Source: Calothrix sp. PCC 7716 (GTDB lineage: Bacteria; Cyanobacteriota; Cyanobacteriia; Cyanobacteriales; Nostocaceae). From it: a DNA stretch of 64,000 bases. How positions within the stretch are numbered: the first letter of the stretch is position 1; every line of letters starts with the position of its first letter. The position numbers were made by a program, and so were the translations under genes. The notes under the pieces were generated by a model. The model was not told the DNA's origin and did no database searches. It saw nothing but the letters and a program-made list of their open reading frames with translations. The stretch lies in assembly GCF_019977735.1 (NCBI RefSeq), contig NZ_AP025018.1, positions 5,026,580 to 5,090,579 on the forward strand, read 5' to 3'. Below are positions 45,627-54,298 of this stretch, piece after piece.

Positions 45627-45857
45627 ATGAATGAATTTAAAAGTCCGGTAAGCCGCTTGGTGCGTTTGTTTAAGCGAAGTCGAGACAATTGGAAAGAAAA
45701 AGCTCTGGATAAGCAAGAGAGACTTAGAGCGCTCGAGATAAAAGTCAGGGATTTGTCGCTTTCGCGAGAAAATTGGAAAAAGCGTGCGATGGAGGCTGAA
45801 AAAGAATTACGCTCAAAAGCAACCCAATCAGTTGATGGGCAAAAAAAGGGGATGTGA
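45627..45857 (+). CDS. Small charged coiled-coil protein of the transposon
   Basis: The protein has 76 residues and is very basic and helical (RLVRLFKRSRDNWKEKALDKQERLRALEIKVRDLSLSRENWKKRAMEAEKEL). Its repeated RDNWKEKA/RENWKKRA motif suggests a short coiled coil. Its stop TGA (45855-45857) overlaps the GTG start of the transposase (45854) in a GTGA arrangement, implying translational coupling. It may be a DNA-binding or multimerisation helper. Transposition accessory function is inferred from location only. I do not know a characterised homolog. Confidence 0.75.
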   Translation: MNEFKSPVSRLVRLFKRSRDNWKEKALDKQERLRALEIKVRDLSLSRENWKKRAMEAEKELRSKATQSVDGQKKGM

Positions 45858-47185
45858 ACAAAGATACGGATATAATTTTAAGTCCTACTGCAGAAAAAGT
45901 TAGAGCTTTAGGACATCATTACTGCATTCAAACGATACAACTCGCAGTGCAAGAAATAATTAATTGTGGAAGTAGTTTACGAGGAGTCGAGAAAATCTTC
46001 GAGTTATATAAAGAATTTACGTCCCTAGAGGCACCAAGTTTTAGCATTATTAGAAAATGGTTAGGGCGAATTGGTTTATATGAATTGAATAGAGAAAAAG
46101 AATATCGAACTGATTGGATTTTTATTGTTGACTTAACAGTAGAACTAGGAACACAAAAATGTTTAGTAGTGTTAGGAGTTACTCAAGAATATTTTGAACA
46201 AAGTGTTTTACCTTTAGAAAAAGGTTTAGCACATCAAGATGTTCAACTTTTAGCAATTGAAATTATGTACTCTACCAAAGGGGAACTAATTGAGCAAAAA
46301 TTAACCGAACTGAGTAATAAAGTTGGTTATCCGTTACAAATAGTATCTGACCACGGCTGCGACCTAGAAAGAGGAATCAGACTCTATAAGCAAAAACACC
46401 CTGATGTCATTTATACTTACGATGTGACTCATGCAATGGCTCTATTTATTAAGTACGAGCTAGAAAGTTCAGATAAATATCAATCTTTTAGAGTTGAGTG
46501 TAATCAGTGCCGTCGAAAACTTCAACAGACAGAATTAGCATTTCTATCTCCTCCATCTCAACGTTCTCTATGTCGTTATTTTAATATTGAGAATTTGATT
46601 GATTGGGCGCAAAATGTTTTAAACTCTCCAATTGAAACTATAATTGAATTGGCGCCAAATATTGAGCCAGCTATCTTAAACGAAAAATTGAAAGAAAAGT
46701 TTGGATGGTTAAATAACTATCAAGATGAAATTTTGATTTGGAATCAAATGGTTACAACTACAAGGAGCTTAGAAACTCAATTAAAAACTTGCGGAATTAA
46801 CCAACAATCTGTAGATACTTTTGAACTAGACGAAGTTTTATTAAATACGAGTCTAAGCTCAGAATTTAGACAAAATATCCTTGAATTTATTACAAGCGAA
46901 AGTAGTCAGATTCCTGAAGGGAAAACTTTGCTGGCAACTTCTGATGTGCTTGAGTCAATTTTTGGTAAATACAAGCAGTTTTCTTCTAAATCTCCTATAA
47001 AACAGATGGGTCAGATGATTTTAAACATTTCTTTATGCACTATGAATCTAACTACTTCAGTGGTAAAGCAAGCATTAGAAACAGTTCGGTATGTTGACCT
47101 TGAAATTTGGTTAAACCAAGTATTTGGACAGTCAATGCTCTCAAAAAGAAGAATTGTATTTTCTGGTTCTAAAGATGATACGTAA
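45854..47185 (+). CDS. Putative DDE-type transposase
   Basis: The protein has 443 residues. The N-terminal region (about 15-80) looks like helix-turn-helix DNA binding (CIQTIQLAVQEIINCGSSLRGVEKIFELYKEF, APSFSIIRKWLGRIGLYEL). A RNase H-like core follows: WIFIVDLTVELGTQKCLVVLGV (Asp93), PLQIVSDHGCDLERGI (Asp166) and LLATSDVLESIFGKYK (Glu367), which is a plausible DDE triad with a long helical insertion between the second and third acids. Similar proteins occur in cyanobacteria, often labelled hypothetical. GTG start at 45854 is coupled to the upstream gene. The flanking inverted repeats and target duplication strongly support transposase function. Confidence 0.8.
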   Translation: MNKDTDIILSPTAEKVRALGHHYCIQTIQLAVQEIINCGSSLRGVEKIFELYKEFTSLEAPSFSIIRKWLGRIGLYELNREKEYRTDWIFIVDLTVELGTQKCLVVLGVTQEYFEQSVLPLEKGLAHQDVQLLAIEIMYSTKGELIEQKLTELSNKVGYPLQIVSDHGCDLERGIRLYKQKHPDVIYTYDVTHAMALFIKYELESSDKYQSFRVECNQCRRKLQQTELAFLSPPSQRSLCRYFNIENLIDWAQNVLNSPIETIIELAPNIEPAILNEKLKEKFGWLNNYQDEILIWNQMVTTTRSLETQLKTCGINQQSVDTFELDEVLLNTSLSSEFRQNILEFITSESSQIPEGKTLLATSDVLESIFGKYKQFSSKSPIKQMGQMILNISLCTMNLTTSVVKQALETVRYVDLEIWLNQVFGQSMLSKRRIVFSGSKDDT

Positions 47186-48739
47186 CCGTAAATATCTAAT
47201 TATTTGAAGACCAAACTTCTTACATTTAATAACTTCTAAATATAAAATACCTAAAACTTTGTTTAGGAGTAGGTTTATCTTTATACCAGCTGGTTATGAA
47301 AGGAATCTATCAAGATATCTATTCTATCAGAAACGATAATTTTGTTTTTGGAAGTTGCTTATGTACAGCTATCATTGGAGTGCTGACGCGGCGCCAGCCG
47401 TCGGCACGTTGAATAACGTGCCCTCCGGTTTTGTGCTGTATTTTTATTGTATTTATATAAATTTTATTGTTTTTAGTTCTTCATATTTATGCATATATTT
47501 CGTCTGCAAAAAAACGGGCACTACTACAAGTAATTATTTCGCATTTAAATGTTTGACTTTTTCAAGTCAAATATAATTTTGCTTTAAACTCTTTATGTTT
47601 CTTGCTGTATAATATTTCTAAAGCTACACAACTTATCATTTTTTTACAAACCTGTTTTTTACTGACTAGTGACCGACAGGGCACTCAAGTCAGTAAAAAA
47701 CAGGTACCGGGTTGGGGTTTGGGGAAGGCACTCCAACGCCTACACGTTTGGGCTTTATGATAATTGTGAAAAACTCTTTATTCTTAATAAGGGAGCAGCG
47801 CCATTTTGTTAAGTGCGAAAAATTTAGGGTATAAATCGTCTCGGAATGGGGTAATTATAGGCGCCAAAATGAGAGATTATTGAGAATTAACCCTTTTTAT
47901 TGCGAATGAAATCCTAATTTAACTTTGGAGCATTGCTCCCCTTAATAAACTCATTTACTGATAACAAAGTTATAGCGTTGTTATCAGAACATAGTATGGC
48001 TATTGTATATATTTTAAATTGTATTGGATTTGTTCCGTATCTATTGGTAGCTATAGTTTTTGACTCATTTTAAGACCTGATGAGTTTCAGCGGGCGCAAA
48101 TAAAAATACGCTCACGTTTAATTCAATTAATAATTCATTATTTAAAGTAGAGTTATGTGGCGCAGCTACCTCTTGGCGCCCGCATGGCTTAAGTTATTTG
48201 TAAGAATAATAAATTTATTCGCGCAACACCACATAATAACTACTTACCTTATATCTTGCACATACATTTTTATATGTAACATTTATTGCCAAATTTTTGA
48301 CTACACCCATACCCGCCTAGGACTAAAAGTCCCTAGGCTAAAAGTAAAAGTCCATTAAAATGGACTGTATATTAAAGTAATATTGAAAACATGCTTTATC
48401 AAAATTAAGAATTAATACGTAGAGGTGCAAGATATGAGCTTCCGACTGGCGCCCCAAACGCACCAGTAAAATATGAAGCTAGCACATTTTTTGAAACCCT
48501 TCCTATATATAGATTTGTTGAATGTGCAAGTTAGAAGTTACCCCAACATATTGAGCCGATACTATTAACCCACTGATTTTTTTGATTTTTTAACCGGGAG
48601 TGATTTTTTATTTTTAGAATCGAAGCGTGCTTTGTAAAGAAATAGTTGGTCGAAAACCTCGCATGTTGAACCCGAGTTACGACGACACAAAAATAGCATG
48701 AAGTTTTTTCGGCTAATTTCCCACAAAGTCAACAGCCTA
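47186..48739. other. 1.55-kb noncoding right portion of the transposon
   Basis: No ORF here has an RBS plus a recognisable protein. AT-rich sequence is interrupted by GC-rich structured patches: a perfect 8-bp stem GGCACGTT/AACGTGCC (47403-47422), TTTGACTT/AAGTCAAA followed by a T-rich tail (about 47551-47580), a 17-bp perfect stem at 47651-47704, CTGATAAC/GTTATCAG (47958-47987), and CCTAGG-ACT/AGT-CCTAGG plus AGTCCA/TGGACT (48316-48366). Four GGCGCC sites are present, as in the host. It could encode a structured RNA or be decayed cargo. Confidence 0.6.
47651..47704 (+). repeat. 17-bp perfect long hairpin in the transposon tail, followed by a G-rich tract
   Basis: CCTGTTTTTTACTGACT (47651-47667) and its exact complement (47688-47704) enclose a 20-base loop that itself pairs AGTG with CACT. 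Directly after it comes CGGGTTGGGGTTTGGGG (about 47708-47724), a run of G tracts that could form a quadruplex. The arrangement looks like a structured RNA or a protein binding site rather than a simple terminator. Confidence 0.75.
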
Positions 48740-49179
48740 GTATAATACTGATTAAAGTAACGATGTAATCCTTCATTTATACTCCAATGACTTTGCTCAG
48801 AAAGAACATTATAAAATTCAATAAAGCCATCATATTCAGTTTTAGATAGGAAACTTTCAGTATCAGAAAGAGATTGTGCAGGATAATCTTGACCTGATAT
48901 ATAAGCTAGCCAATCATAGTTTAAGTTATTACTGTACAGCCAGTTAATACAATTTAAATAAGGCTGTAGTATACTAAAAGATCCTCGCTCTATAGAAAAA
49001 TTGGCTCTTAATAAATATACTCCTGGCAAATCTTGAAGATATCCCATACTGATAGAACTATTTGTAAAGTCATATCCAATCACAACCAAAGAATTAGGAC
49101 TTGATTTTTTAATAGTTCTAACAAGCCTATAAACTTGTTCTGGATTTTTATGAGCTTGAATAAAGTAACAAACTTTCAT
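48740..49179 (-). pseudogene. 5' half of the transposon-split GT14-type glycosyltransferase
   Basis: The first 146 codons are intact: MKVCYFIQAHKNPEQVYRLV, the GT14 strand YDWLAYISGQDYPAQSL, then DGFIEFYNVLSEQSHWSINEGLHRYFNQYYT, where the element interrupts. As the sequence stands, the frame runs on into the element for 57 foreign codons to a stop at 48565. A truncated chimeric 204-residue protein is therefore possible but lacks the C-terminal catalytic half. In intact form it would add a branching N-acetylhexosamine-type residue to the polysaccharide. It lies directly after the wzt-like gene in the operon. Confidence 0.92.
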
Positions 49180-49283
49180 AGTAAACTATTTCAGATAAAT
49201 TGAACTTTAAAAATTTATAATTAGCGTAACCATCGAAAATTTGATACAAATAAATAAATTCAGCATAAAGCTTCAATAGTAAA

Positions 49284-50591
49284 TTAATCCTTTACCATCT
49301 CTAATGCTATTTGCGAAAGTTCAAATTTACAAGTTACGACTCCATCGCCATTAGGTCTCATACCAAGACCATCTGTTTTTAAATTAATTATTTCTAATTC
49401 AAATGCTGATTCAGCATAATCAAATACGCAATTTACTAAAGGGTCTGCAAGCCATAATGCAACTGTGTAAAATCCAGGGTTAAGATATACGTTATTAATC
49501 TTAACTTTGATAATATTATTTCCTTTATTCAAATTAATTACTTCCCCAATCGATAGCGAATCAGCATTAACTAATCTGTTTCCTAATTTGTCACACAATG
49601 AAATTCCTAGGCTACCTACACTTCTTGATGAATCTGAGACAATATCAATCAAAAATTCTAGTGGACCTTCCGAATAAGGCTGAAAATCTGCTAATCGATT
49701 TAGACTGCTGTATTGCGCTTTCTCAAATCTAGCTTCTCCACTGCCAACTCGGCTAACTTGAGATACATCAATCCATTGCCTTGGCGCCGCTTTAAACAAG
49801 TTAGTTGTAAGGTATCGCAATACAATACTGTCAGTATCCCCTTGGGTAATAAATCGACCCCGTTCTAACATTACACATTGCGAACACAATCGTTGAATTG
49901 CATCCATATTGTGACTTACGAATAAAACAGTCCGTCCTTCATCTTGAGATACGTCCTGCATTTTTCCCAAACATTTTTTTTGGAATTGTGCATCTCCTAC
50001 TGCCAGCACTTCATCTACTATCAAAATCTCAGGTTCTAAATGTGCCGCAACAGAAAACGCTAATCGAACGTACATCCCGGATGAATAACGTTTTACGGGT
50101 GTATCTAAAAACTTATCGACTTCAGCAAAAGCAACTATTTCATCAAACTTACGTTTAATTTCTGCTTTGCTCATCCCCAAAATTGCACCATTAAGGAAAA
50201 TGTTTTCTCTACCAGTTAATTCGGGGTGAAAACCTGTACCAACTTCTAATAGACTAGCCACTCGCCCTTTAATAGAAATTTTTCCATCAGTAGGTTCAGT
50301 AATTCGGCTTAAAATTTTCAATAATGTCGATTTTCCTGCTCCATTACGGCCAACAATACCAACGCGCTCGCCTTGCTTAATCTCAAACGAAACATCTTTC
50401 AATGCCCAAAACTCCTCGTGCGTGTCTTTAGAATTGACTTTTTCCGACGATTTGACAAGCTTTGCACCAAATGAGTTTGCTTTATTACTAATTACTTCTC
50501 GCAGTGAATTATATCTAGATTTACCCTCTTGTTGGTGACTTAAAATATATTTCTTACTTAGATTTTCCACTCTAATTATACTTTTTGACAT
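49284..50591 (-). CDS. wzt: Polysaccharide ABC transporter ATPase with Wzt-type C-terminal domain
   Basis: The 435-residue protein has an ATPase domain (about 1-265) with GRNGAGKSTLLK (Walker A), RYSSGMYVRLAFSVA (signature), PEILIVDEVLAVGD (Walker B) and SHNMD (H-loop), and an N-terminal insertion typical of capsule/O-antigen exporters (LREVISNKANSF). The C-terminal beta-rich domain (about 290-430) resembles the Wzt carbohydrate-binding module that recognises the chain end. It pairs with the Wzm-like permease 28 bases upstream. The symbol is by family, not orthology. Confidence 0.92.
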   Translation of the reverse strand: MSKSIIRVENLSKKYILSHQQEGKSRYNSLREVISNKANSFGAKLVKSSEKVNSKDTHEEFWALKDVSFEIKQGERVGIVGRNGAGKSTLLKILSRITEPTDGKISIKGRVASLLEVGTGFHPELTGRENIFLNGAILGMSKAEIKRKFDEIVAFAEVDKFLDTPVKRYSSGMYVRLAFSVAAHLEPEILIVDEVLAVGDAQFQKKCLGKMQDVSQDEGRTVLFVSHNMDAIQRLCSQCVMLERGRFITQGDTDSIVLRYLTTNLFKAAPRQWIDVSQVSRVGSGEARFEKAQYSSLNRLADFQPYSEGPLEFLIDIVSDSSRSVGSLGISLCDKLGNRLVNADSLSIGEVINLNKGNNIIKVKINNVYLNPGFYTVALWLADPLVNCVFDYAESAFELEIINLKTDGLGMRPNGDGVVTCKFELSQIALEMVKD

Positions 50592-50619
50592 CTACCTAAC
50601 TCCTATTTCAAAAACATAT

Positions 50620-51447
50620 CTAAATCACGTCAGCAAATGTACGTTCCATTTTACGAAAATACCAAATACCGCTGGCTAGCAGCAGCAAAACTAACCCGAC
50701 CGATATAGCAAATCCAGGTAAATAAATTTGTGAATCACCACCTAAAATTGCCCAACGGAAACCATCGATAACTCCTACCATTGGATTGAGTGAATATAGT
50801 AGGCGCCACTGTTGTGGAACTAAAGTACTACTGAAACCTACCGGGGATATATACAAACCAAACTGAACTAAAAATGGTACGACATAGCGAAAATCGCGAT
50901 ACTCAACGTTCAAAGCCGCAAGCCATAGTCCCACACCCATTGATGCAGCAAAGGCAATTAAGATAAACAGCGGTAGGGTTAAAATTCTCCAATCTGGTAT
51001 AAAATTGTACCAAGCCATTAACGCTAACAAAATTATACCAGCAATCATAAAGTCTACAAAGCTTACAATGACTGCACTCGTCGGTACAATTAAACGCGGA
51101 AAATAAACTTTAGAAAGTAAGTTGGCGTTATTGATTAAGCTGTTACTGCATTCCGAGAGGGCACCGGAGAAGAACTGCCAAGGTAGCATTGCAGCATAAA
51201 CGAGAATAGGATAAGGCGTATTGCCTTCAGTTGGTAACTTTGCTAGACCGCTAAACACAAAGGTAAACACCACCATTGTAAGGAAAGGACGCAGTAATGC
51301 CCATGCCATACCTATAACTGTTTGTTTATAGCGCACTAAAATATCGCGCCAAGCTAGAAAGTAAAACAGTTCTCGATATTTCCACAGGTCTCTCCAATAT
51401 TGTCTCTCTGCTCTACCTGCCTCAATAACCAGTTCTTTAGTAGTCAT
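50620..51447 (-). CDS. wzm: Polysaccharide ABC transporter permease (Wzm-like)
   Basis: The 275-residue protein has six membrane helices and ABC-2 signatures: YRELFYFLAWRDILVRYKQTVIGMAWALLRPFLTMVVFTFVFSGLAKLP, TPYPILVYAAMLPWQFFSGAL, LNVEYRDFRYVVPFLVQFGLYISPVGF, and NPMVGVIDGFRWAI. It forms the membrane channel of the exporter together with the ATPase encoded next. Its presence points to ABC-dependent polysaccharide export across the inner membrane. Confidence 0.93.
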   Translation of the reverse strand: MTTKELVIEAGRAERQYWRDLWKYRELFYFLAWRDILVRYKQTVIGMAWALLRPFLTMVVFTFVFSGLAKLPTEGNTPYPILVYAAMLPWQFFSGALSECSNSLINNANLLSKVYFPRLIVPTSAVIVSFVDFMIAGIILLALMAWYNFIPDWRILTLPLFILIAFAASMGVGLWLAALNVEYRDFRYVVPFLVQFGLYISPVGFSSTLVPQQWRLLYSLNPMVGVIDGFRWAILGGDSQIYLPGFAISVGLVLLLLASGIWYFRKMERTFADVI

Positions 51448-51549
51448 TTAATTAAGTTACTAAATTTTGCTATTCCCTAAGTGTTCACTCGTTTTAGTTT
51501 TAGTAGGTGCGGTAAAAGCCACCTTACTCTTACTATAGGCACCACCCAT

Positions 51550-53769
51550 TTATGCCCGTTTATTATTCAGAGCTATTCCCTTTTTGAGCGATGAATTTCG
51601 AGTTGCATATTTTTGCTCAATAGAGTCTCGTGTGTAGTAAAAATAGCTATCTGGTTCGCGCTTAATATTGATACCATTAATCACCATGCCCAATACATTT
51701 TGACCAGATTGATTCAAAAATTCCTTAGCGGCTTTGGCACTTGCGTATTCAGTTACTCCTGGGCGAATAACTAGCAAAGTACCGTCAACAAGATTGCTCA
51801 ATACGGCCGCGTCAGCAGTTCCTGATAAAGGAGGAGCATCAAAAATTACAAAATCATACGTGTCTGTAAAGCTATCAACCAACGAAGCCATTCGCTTTGA
51901 GTCCAACAACGCAACAGGATTTGGCGGTACAACTCCAGAAGATAAAACAAATAAATTTGGTATGACTTCCTCTACTGCTGACTCAACCGGAAGTTGGTCA
52001 ACTATGACATTAGAAAGACCAATTGCATTCGTTCGATTCCAAATATGATGCTGGACAGGATACCGCATATCTGCATCTACCAACAAGACACGCCTTCCCA
52101 CTTGTGTCATTGCTAAGGCTAAATTTGCTACTACCTCCGACTTGCCTTCTTTTGCTACAGAACTAGTAACAACAATTGCTTTAATCGGCTGGTCAGAACT
52201 GAGGAACTTTAAGTTAGCTTGTAGCATTTGGTACGCATCAGAGAGCGGAAATTCACTAGCATTAGTAGCCAGTCTGGGCAGCGGATAGTCTGATAAATCT
52301 CTCGAATTGCTATTTTTCGCTCGCGAGTAAACACTTGGTATTACACCGACAAGAGTGTATGGGAATAGTTCTCGCGCTTCTTTTACAGTCTTTAACGAGC
52401 GGTCAAAAATGTCTAAACCAAATGCAGTAATTATGCCAAGTAATGTACCAAGAACGGCACCTCCCCCAATAGCCATTTTTTTACTAGGACTATCTGGACG
52501 TGTAGGTACTAAAGCTCTCGAAACGATACGAGCATTACCAACCTGTTGATTTTCTGCAACATTAACTTCTTGATATTTTGTTAATAAGGTTTCATATGTC
52601 GTTTGCGCTGCTTTTAGTTTACGTTCAAGTTGACGTTGAGTTTGTTCTAACTTTGGCAAAATTTTAACACGTCTTTGGTAATTTAATTTCTCCTGCGAAA
52701 GTTTCGCAATTTTATTCTCAAAAGCAATCCGCTGATTATCAGTTTCAACTTGTTGTTCTATTAACTTTTGCCGCAACTCCCCAATTTGTAAATTTTTAGC
52801 AGGAATTTCTCCATCTACTCCAGAAATATTTTGTGTTCGCTCATTTAATAAGGCTTTAAGCGCAGTTATTTTTTCTTCTAAACTGATTACATTAGGGTGT
52901 TCTGGTGAAAAGCGGCTTTTTTCTAAACTTAACTGACTTTCCATTGTTTGTAGCTGAATCAGTACATCCTGAGTGCCACGTATTGCGCTTAATTCAGACG
53001 ATGTTACTGCTTTTCGCGAATCCACTTCTTGTGTTTGAGTGCGTAGCTTTTGCAACCGCGAACTTACTGCTACTAATTCGGCTTCATTTTTCGTAATTTC
53101 TTCTTCTAACTTTGAAATAACGTTTACTGCATTTGATGCCTCTTGTTGTAATACAACAACATTATTACTTTCTTTAAATGTACGTAAATCCTGTTCAGCT
53201 TGTCGCACTGCTAACTCGCTGTCTGGAAGTTGCTTTGATATAAACTTGCGCGCAGATGCTGCCTCACTTTGATTTTCCTGGATGTTTTTTGATATATAAA
53301 TATCAATAATTCTATTGACTAATTTTGCTGCAAACTCAGGCTCGCCCGCTGTATAAGAAATTTGTAATATATCTGTACCTTTTAATGCCTGCACTTTCAA
53401 ACTACTAGATAAAACATTAGTTGGTAAAGGCTTACCATTTTCATCTTTCAAATTAAGTGCTTTGATTGTTTCTTGTATTACAGGTACAGATGTAACTATT
53501 TTTGCTTGAGTTTCTAATGGATTTCCTTCAATATTTACAGTTTCGAGTCTGCCAATAGTTTCTCCTAACCCCGTAAGTGATGCAGTATTGTTTGTTTTAT
53601 TTATTAAAAGAGTACCTTCAGCCCTATATATTGGTTTTAAAGATAATGCATACATTGACGCGGTAGTCACAATGACTGCAAAAACTCCTAGAGCAGGTAG
53701 CCAACGACGTTGTAAAACCTGCAAGTACTTTTGAAAGTCTATTTCTTCCACGTTTCCTATTGGTTCCAT
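51550..53769 (-). CDS. wzc: Polysaccharide co-polymerase/tyrosine autokinase (Wzc type)
   Basis: The 739-residue protein combines a Wzz-like chain-length domain and a BY-kinase. Membrane helices lie at about 30-48 and 435-455 with a long coiled-coil periplasmic region between them (about 180-405). Kinase motifs: SSVAKEGKSEVVANLALA (Walker A), VLLVDADMRYP (A'), FVIFDAPPL (Walker B). A C-terminal tyrosine cluster (SYFYYTRDSIEQKYA) is the expected autophosphorylation site. Phosphorylation cycles of such kinases control polymerisation and export of EPS. It lies upstream of the Wzm/Wzt genes, with a 102-base gap. Confidence 0.93.
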   Translation of the reverse strand: MEPIGNVEEIDFQKYLQVLQRRWLPALGVFAVIVTTASMYALSLKPIYRAEGTLLINKTNNTASLTGLGETIGRLETVNIEGNPLETQAKIVTSVPVIQETIKALNLKDENGKPLPTNVLSSSLKVQALKGTDILQISYTAGEPEFAAKLVNRIIDIYISKNIQENQSEAASARKFISKQLPDSELAVRQAEQDLRTFKESNNVVVLQQEASNAVNVISKLEEEITKNEAELVAVSSRLQKLRTQTQEVDSRKAVTSSELSAIRGTQDVLIQLQTMESQLSLEKSRFSPEHPNVISLEEKITALKALLNERTQNISGVDGEIPAKNLQIGELRQKLIEQQVETDNQRIAFENKIAKLSQEKLNYQRRVKILPKLEQTQRQLERKLKAAQTTYETLLTKYQEVNVAENQQVGNARIVSRALVPTRPDSPSKKMAIGGGAVLGTLLGIITAFGLDIFDRSLKTVKEARELFPYTLVGVIPSVYSRAKNSNSRDLSDYPLPRLATNASEFPLSDAYQMLQANLKFLSSDQPIKAIVVTSSVAKEGKSEVVANLALAMTQVGRRVLLVDADMRYPVQHHIWNRTNAIGLSNVIVDQLPVESAVEEVIPNLFVLSSGVVPPNPVALLDSKRMASLVDSFTDTYDFVIFDAPPLSGTADAAVLSNLVDGTLLVIRPGVTEYASAKAAKEFLNQSGQNVLGMVINGINIKREPDSYFYYTRDSIEQKYATRNSSLKKGIALNNKRA

Positions 53770-53845
53770 CTTTGCATATATCTCAACTATTTTGTAATTT
53801 TAATGGTGATGTTTTACGACTCCCAGTCAGTAAAATTGTATTTAC

Positions 53846-54298
53846 TCAATTTCTGACCTGGAATTCTTTCCTACTGTCATACCCACTCATCCGTGCGTGT
53901 CTACGTGTAAATTCACCCACAGAGGGATTTCCTTCAGATGGACTTACTCCTATTGCACGTTGCCAGAGTTCAGCAGGCGCCACAGATATTTCATACACAC
54001 GCTCTTTTTTCTGGACATAGTACCACTCAATACTTTGGCATTGGTCGCACCAAAATGCTTCTAGCCATTCGCCGTCCAAACTAACCGCAGTCTGGGATGC
54101 GACCAATATCATAGCTTCCTTTCTGCGAATACCGCGCTGCTGGAGTTGCCCAGGAGTGTCAGCATAAAGGGGATATTTTTGGCTAGCGCTATCGACATAA
54201 CATCCATGTATCGGACAAAATATTGCTCGTCGCTTAGAGCGTTTCCGGTTTCGTTCACATCTTTTCAGCAATTTAAGATACCCCCTACACCAACACAC
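53846..54298 (-). CDS. Conserved cyanobacterial protein of unknown function with Cys pairs
   Basis: The protein has 150 residues and contains two Cys-rich segments, RAIFCPIHGCYVDSASQKYPLYAD and FWCDQCQSIEWYYVQ, which may bind zinc. It ends in NPSVGEFTRRHARMSGYDSRKEF. From memory, similar proteins occur widely in cyanobacteria upstream of exopolysaccharide genes, without an assigned role. It is the first gene of the minus-strand EPS locus, 76 bases before the Wzc gene, and could be regulatory. Confidence 0.75.
   Translation of the reverse strand: MCWCRGYLKLLKRCERNRKRSKRRAIFCPIHGCYVDSASQKYPLYADTPGQLQQRGIRRKEAMILVASQTAVSLDGEWLEAFWCDQCQSIEWYYVQKKERVYEISVAPAELWQRAIGVSPSEGNPSVGEFTRRHARMSGYDSRKEFQVRN

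Larger units (their letters stand above)
45538..48739 (+). mobile_element. 3,202-bp transposon with DDE-like transposase and long noncoding tail
   Basis: The left end TAGGGTGTTGACTTTGGG (45538-45555) and, on the other strand, the right end TAGGCTGTTGACTTTGTG form an imperfect terminal inverted repeat, with TAGG and TGTTGACTTTG invariant. A 9-bp direct repeat GTATAATAC (45529-45537 and 48740-48748) flanks it. Deleting the element and one target copy restores an in-frame 312-residue glycosyltransferase, which fixes both boundaries to the base. Inside, two overlapping plus-strand genes (45627-47185) are followed by 1,554 bases with no convincing ORF. I do not recognise the IS family from the ends. 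Confidence 0.93.

Noticed and set aside
47651-47704. Retron msr-msd hairpin
   Set aside because: The long stem is suggestive, but no reverse transcriptase gene lies in the element or nearby.
47355-48358. Two short plus-strand ORFs (73 and 67 codons) in the transposon tail
   Set aside because: They are hydrophobic or low-complexity translations crossing hairpins, without RBS or family features.
48565-48739. 57 extra codons continuing the 5' half of the GT14 gene
   Set aside because: They lie inside the transposon end (after the target duplication) and only look like an extension because no stop occurs early. The true downstream half is at 45030-45528.
45538-48739. CRISPR-associated or Tn7-like transposon
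   Set aside because: There is no tnsC, tniQ, Cas12k or repeat-spacer array, the target duplication is 9 bp rather than the 5 bp usual for Tn7, and there is only one DDE-like gene. The resemblance of GC-rich patches to a tracrRNA was too weak.
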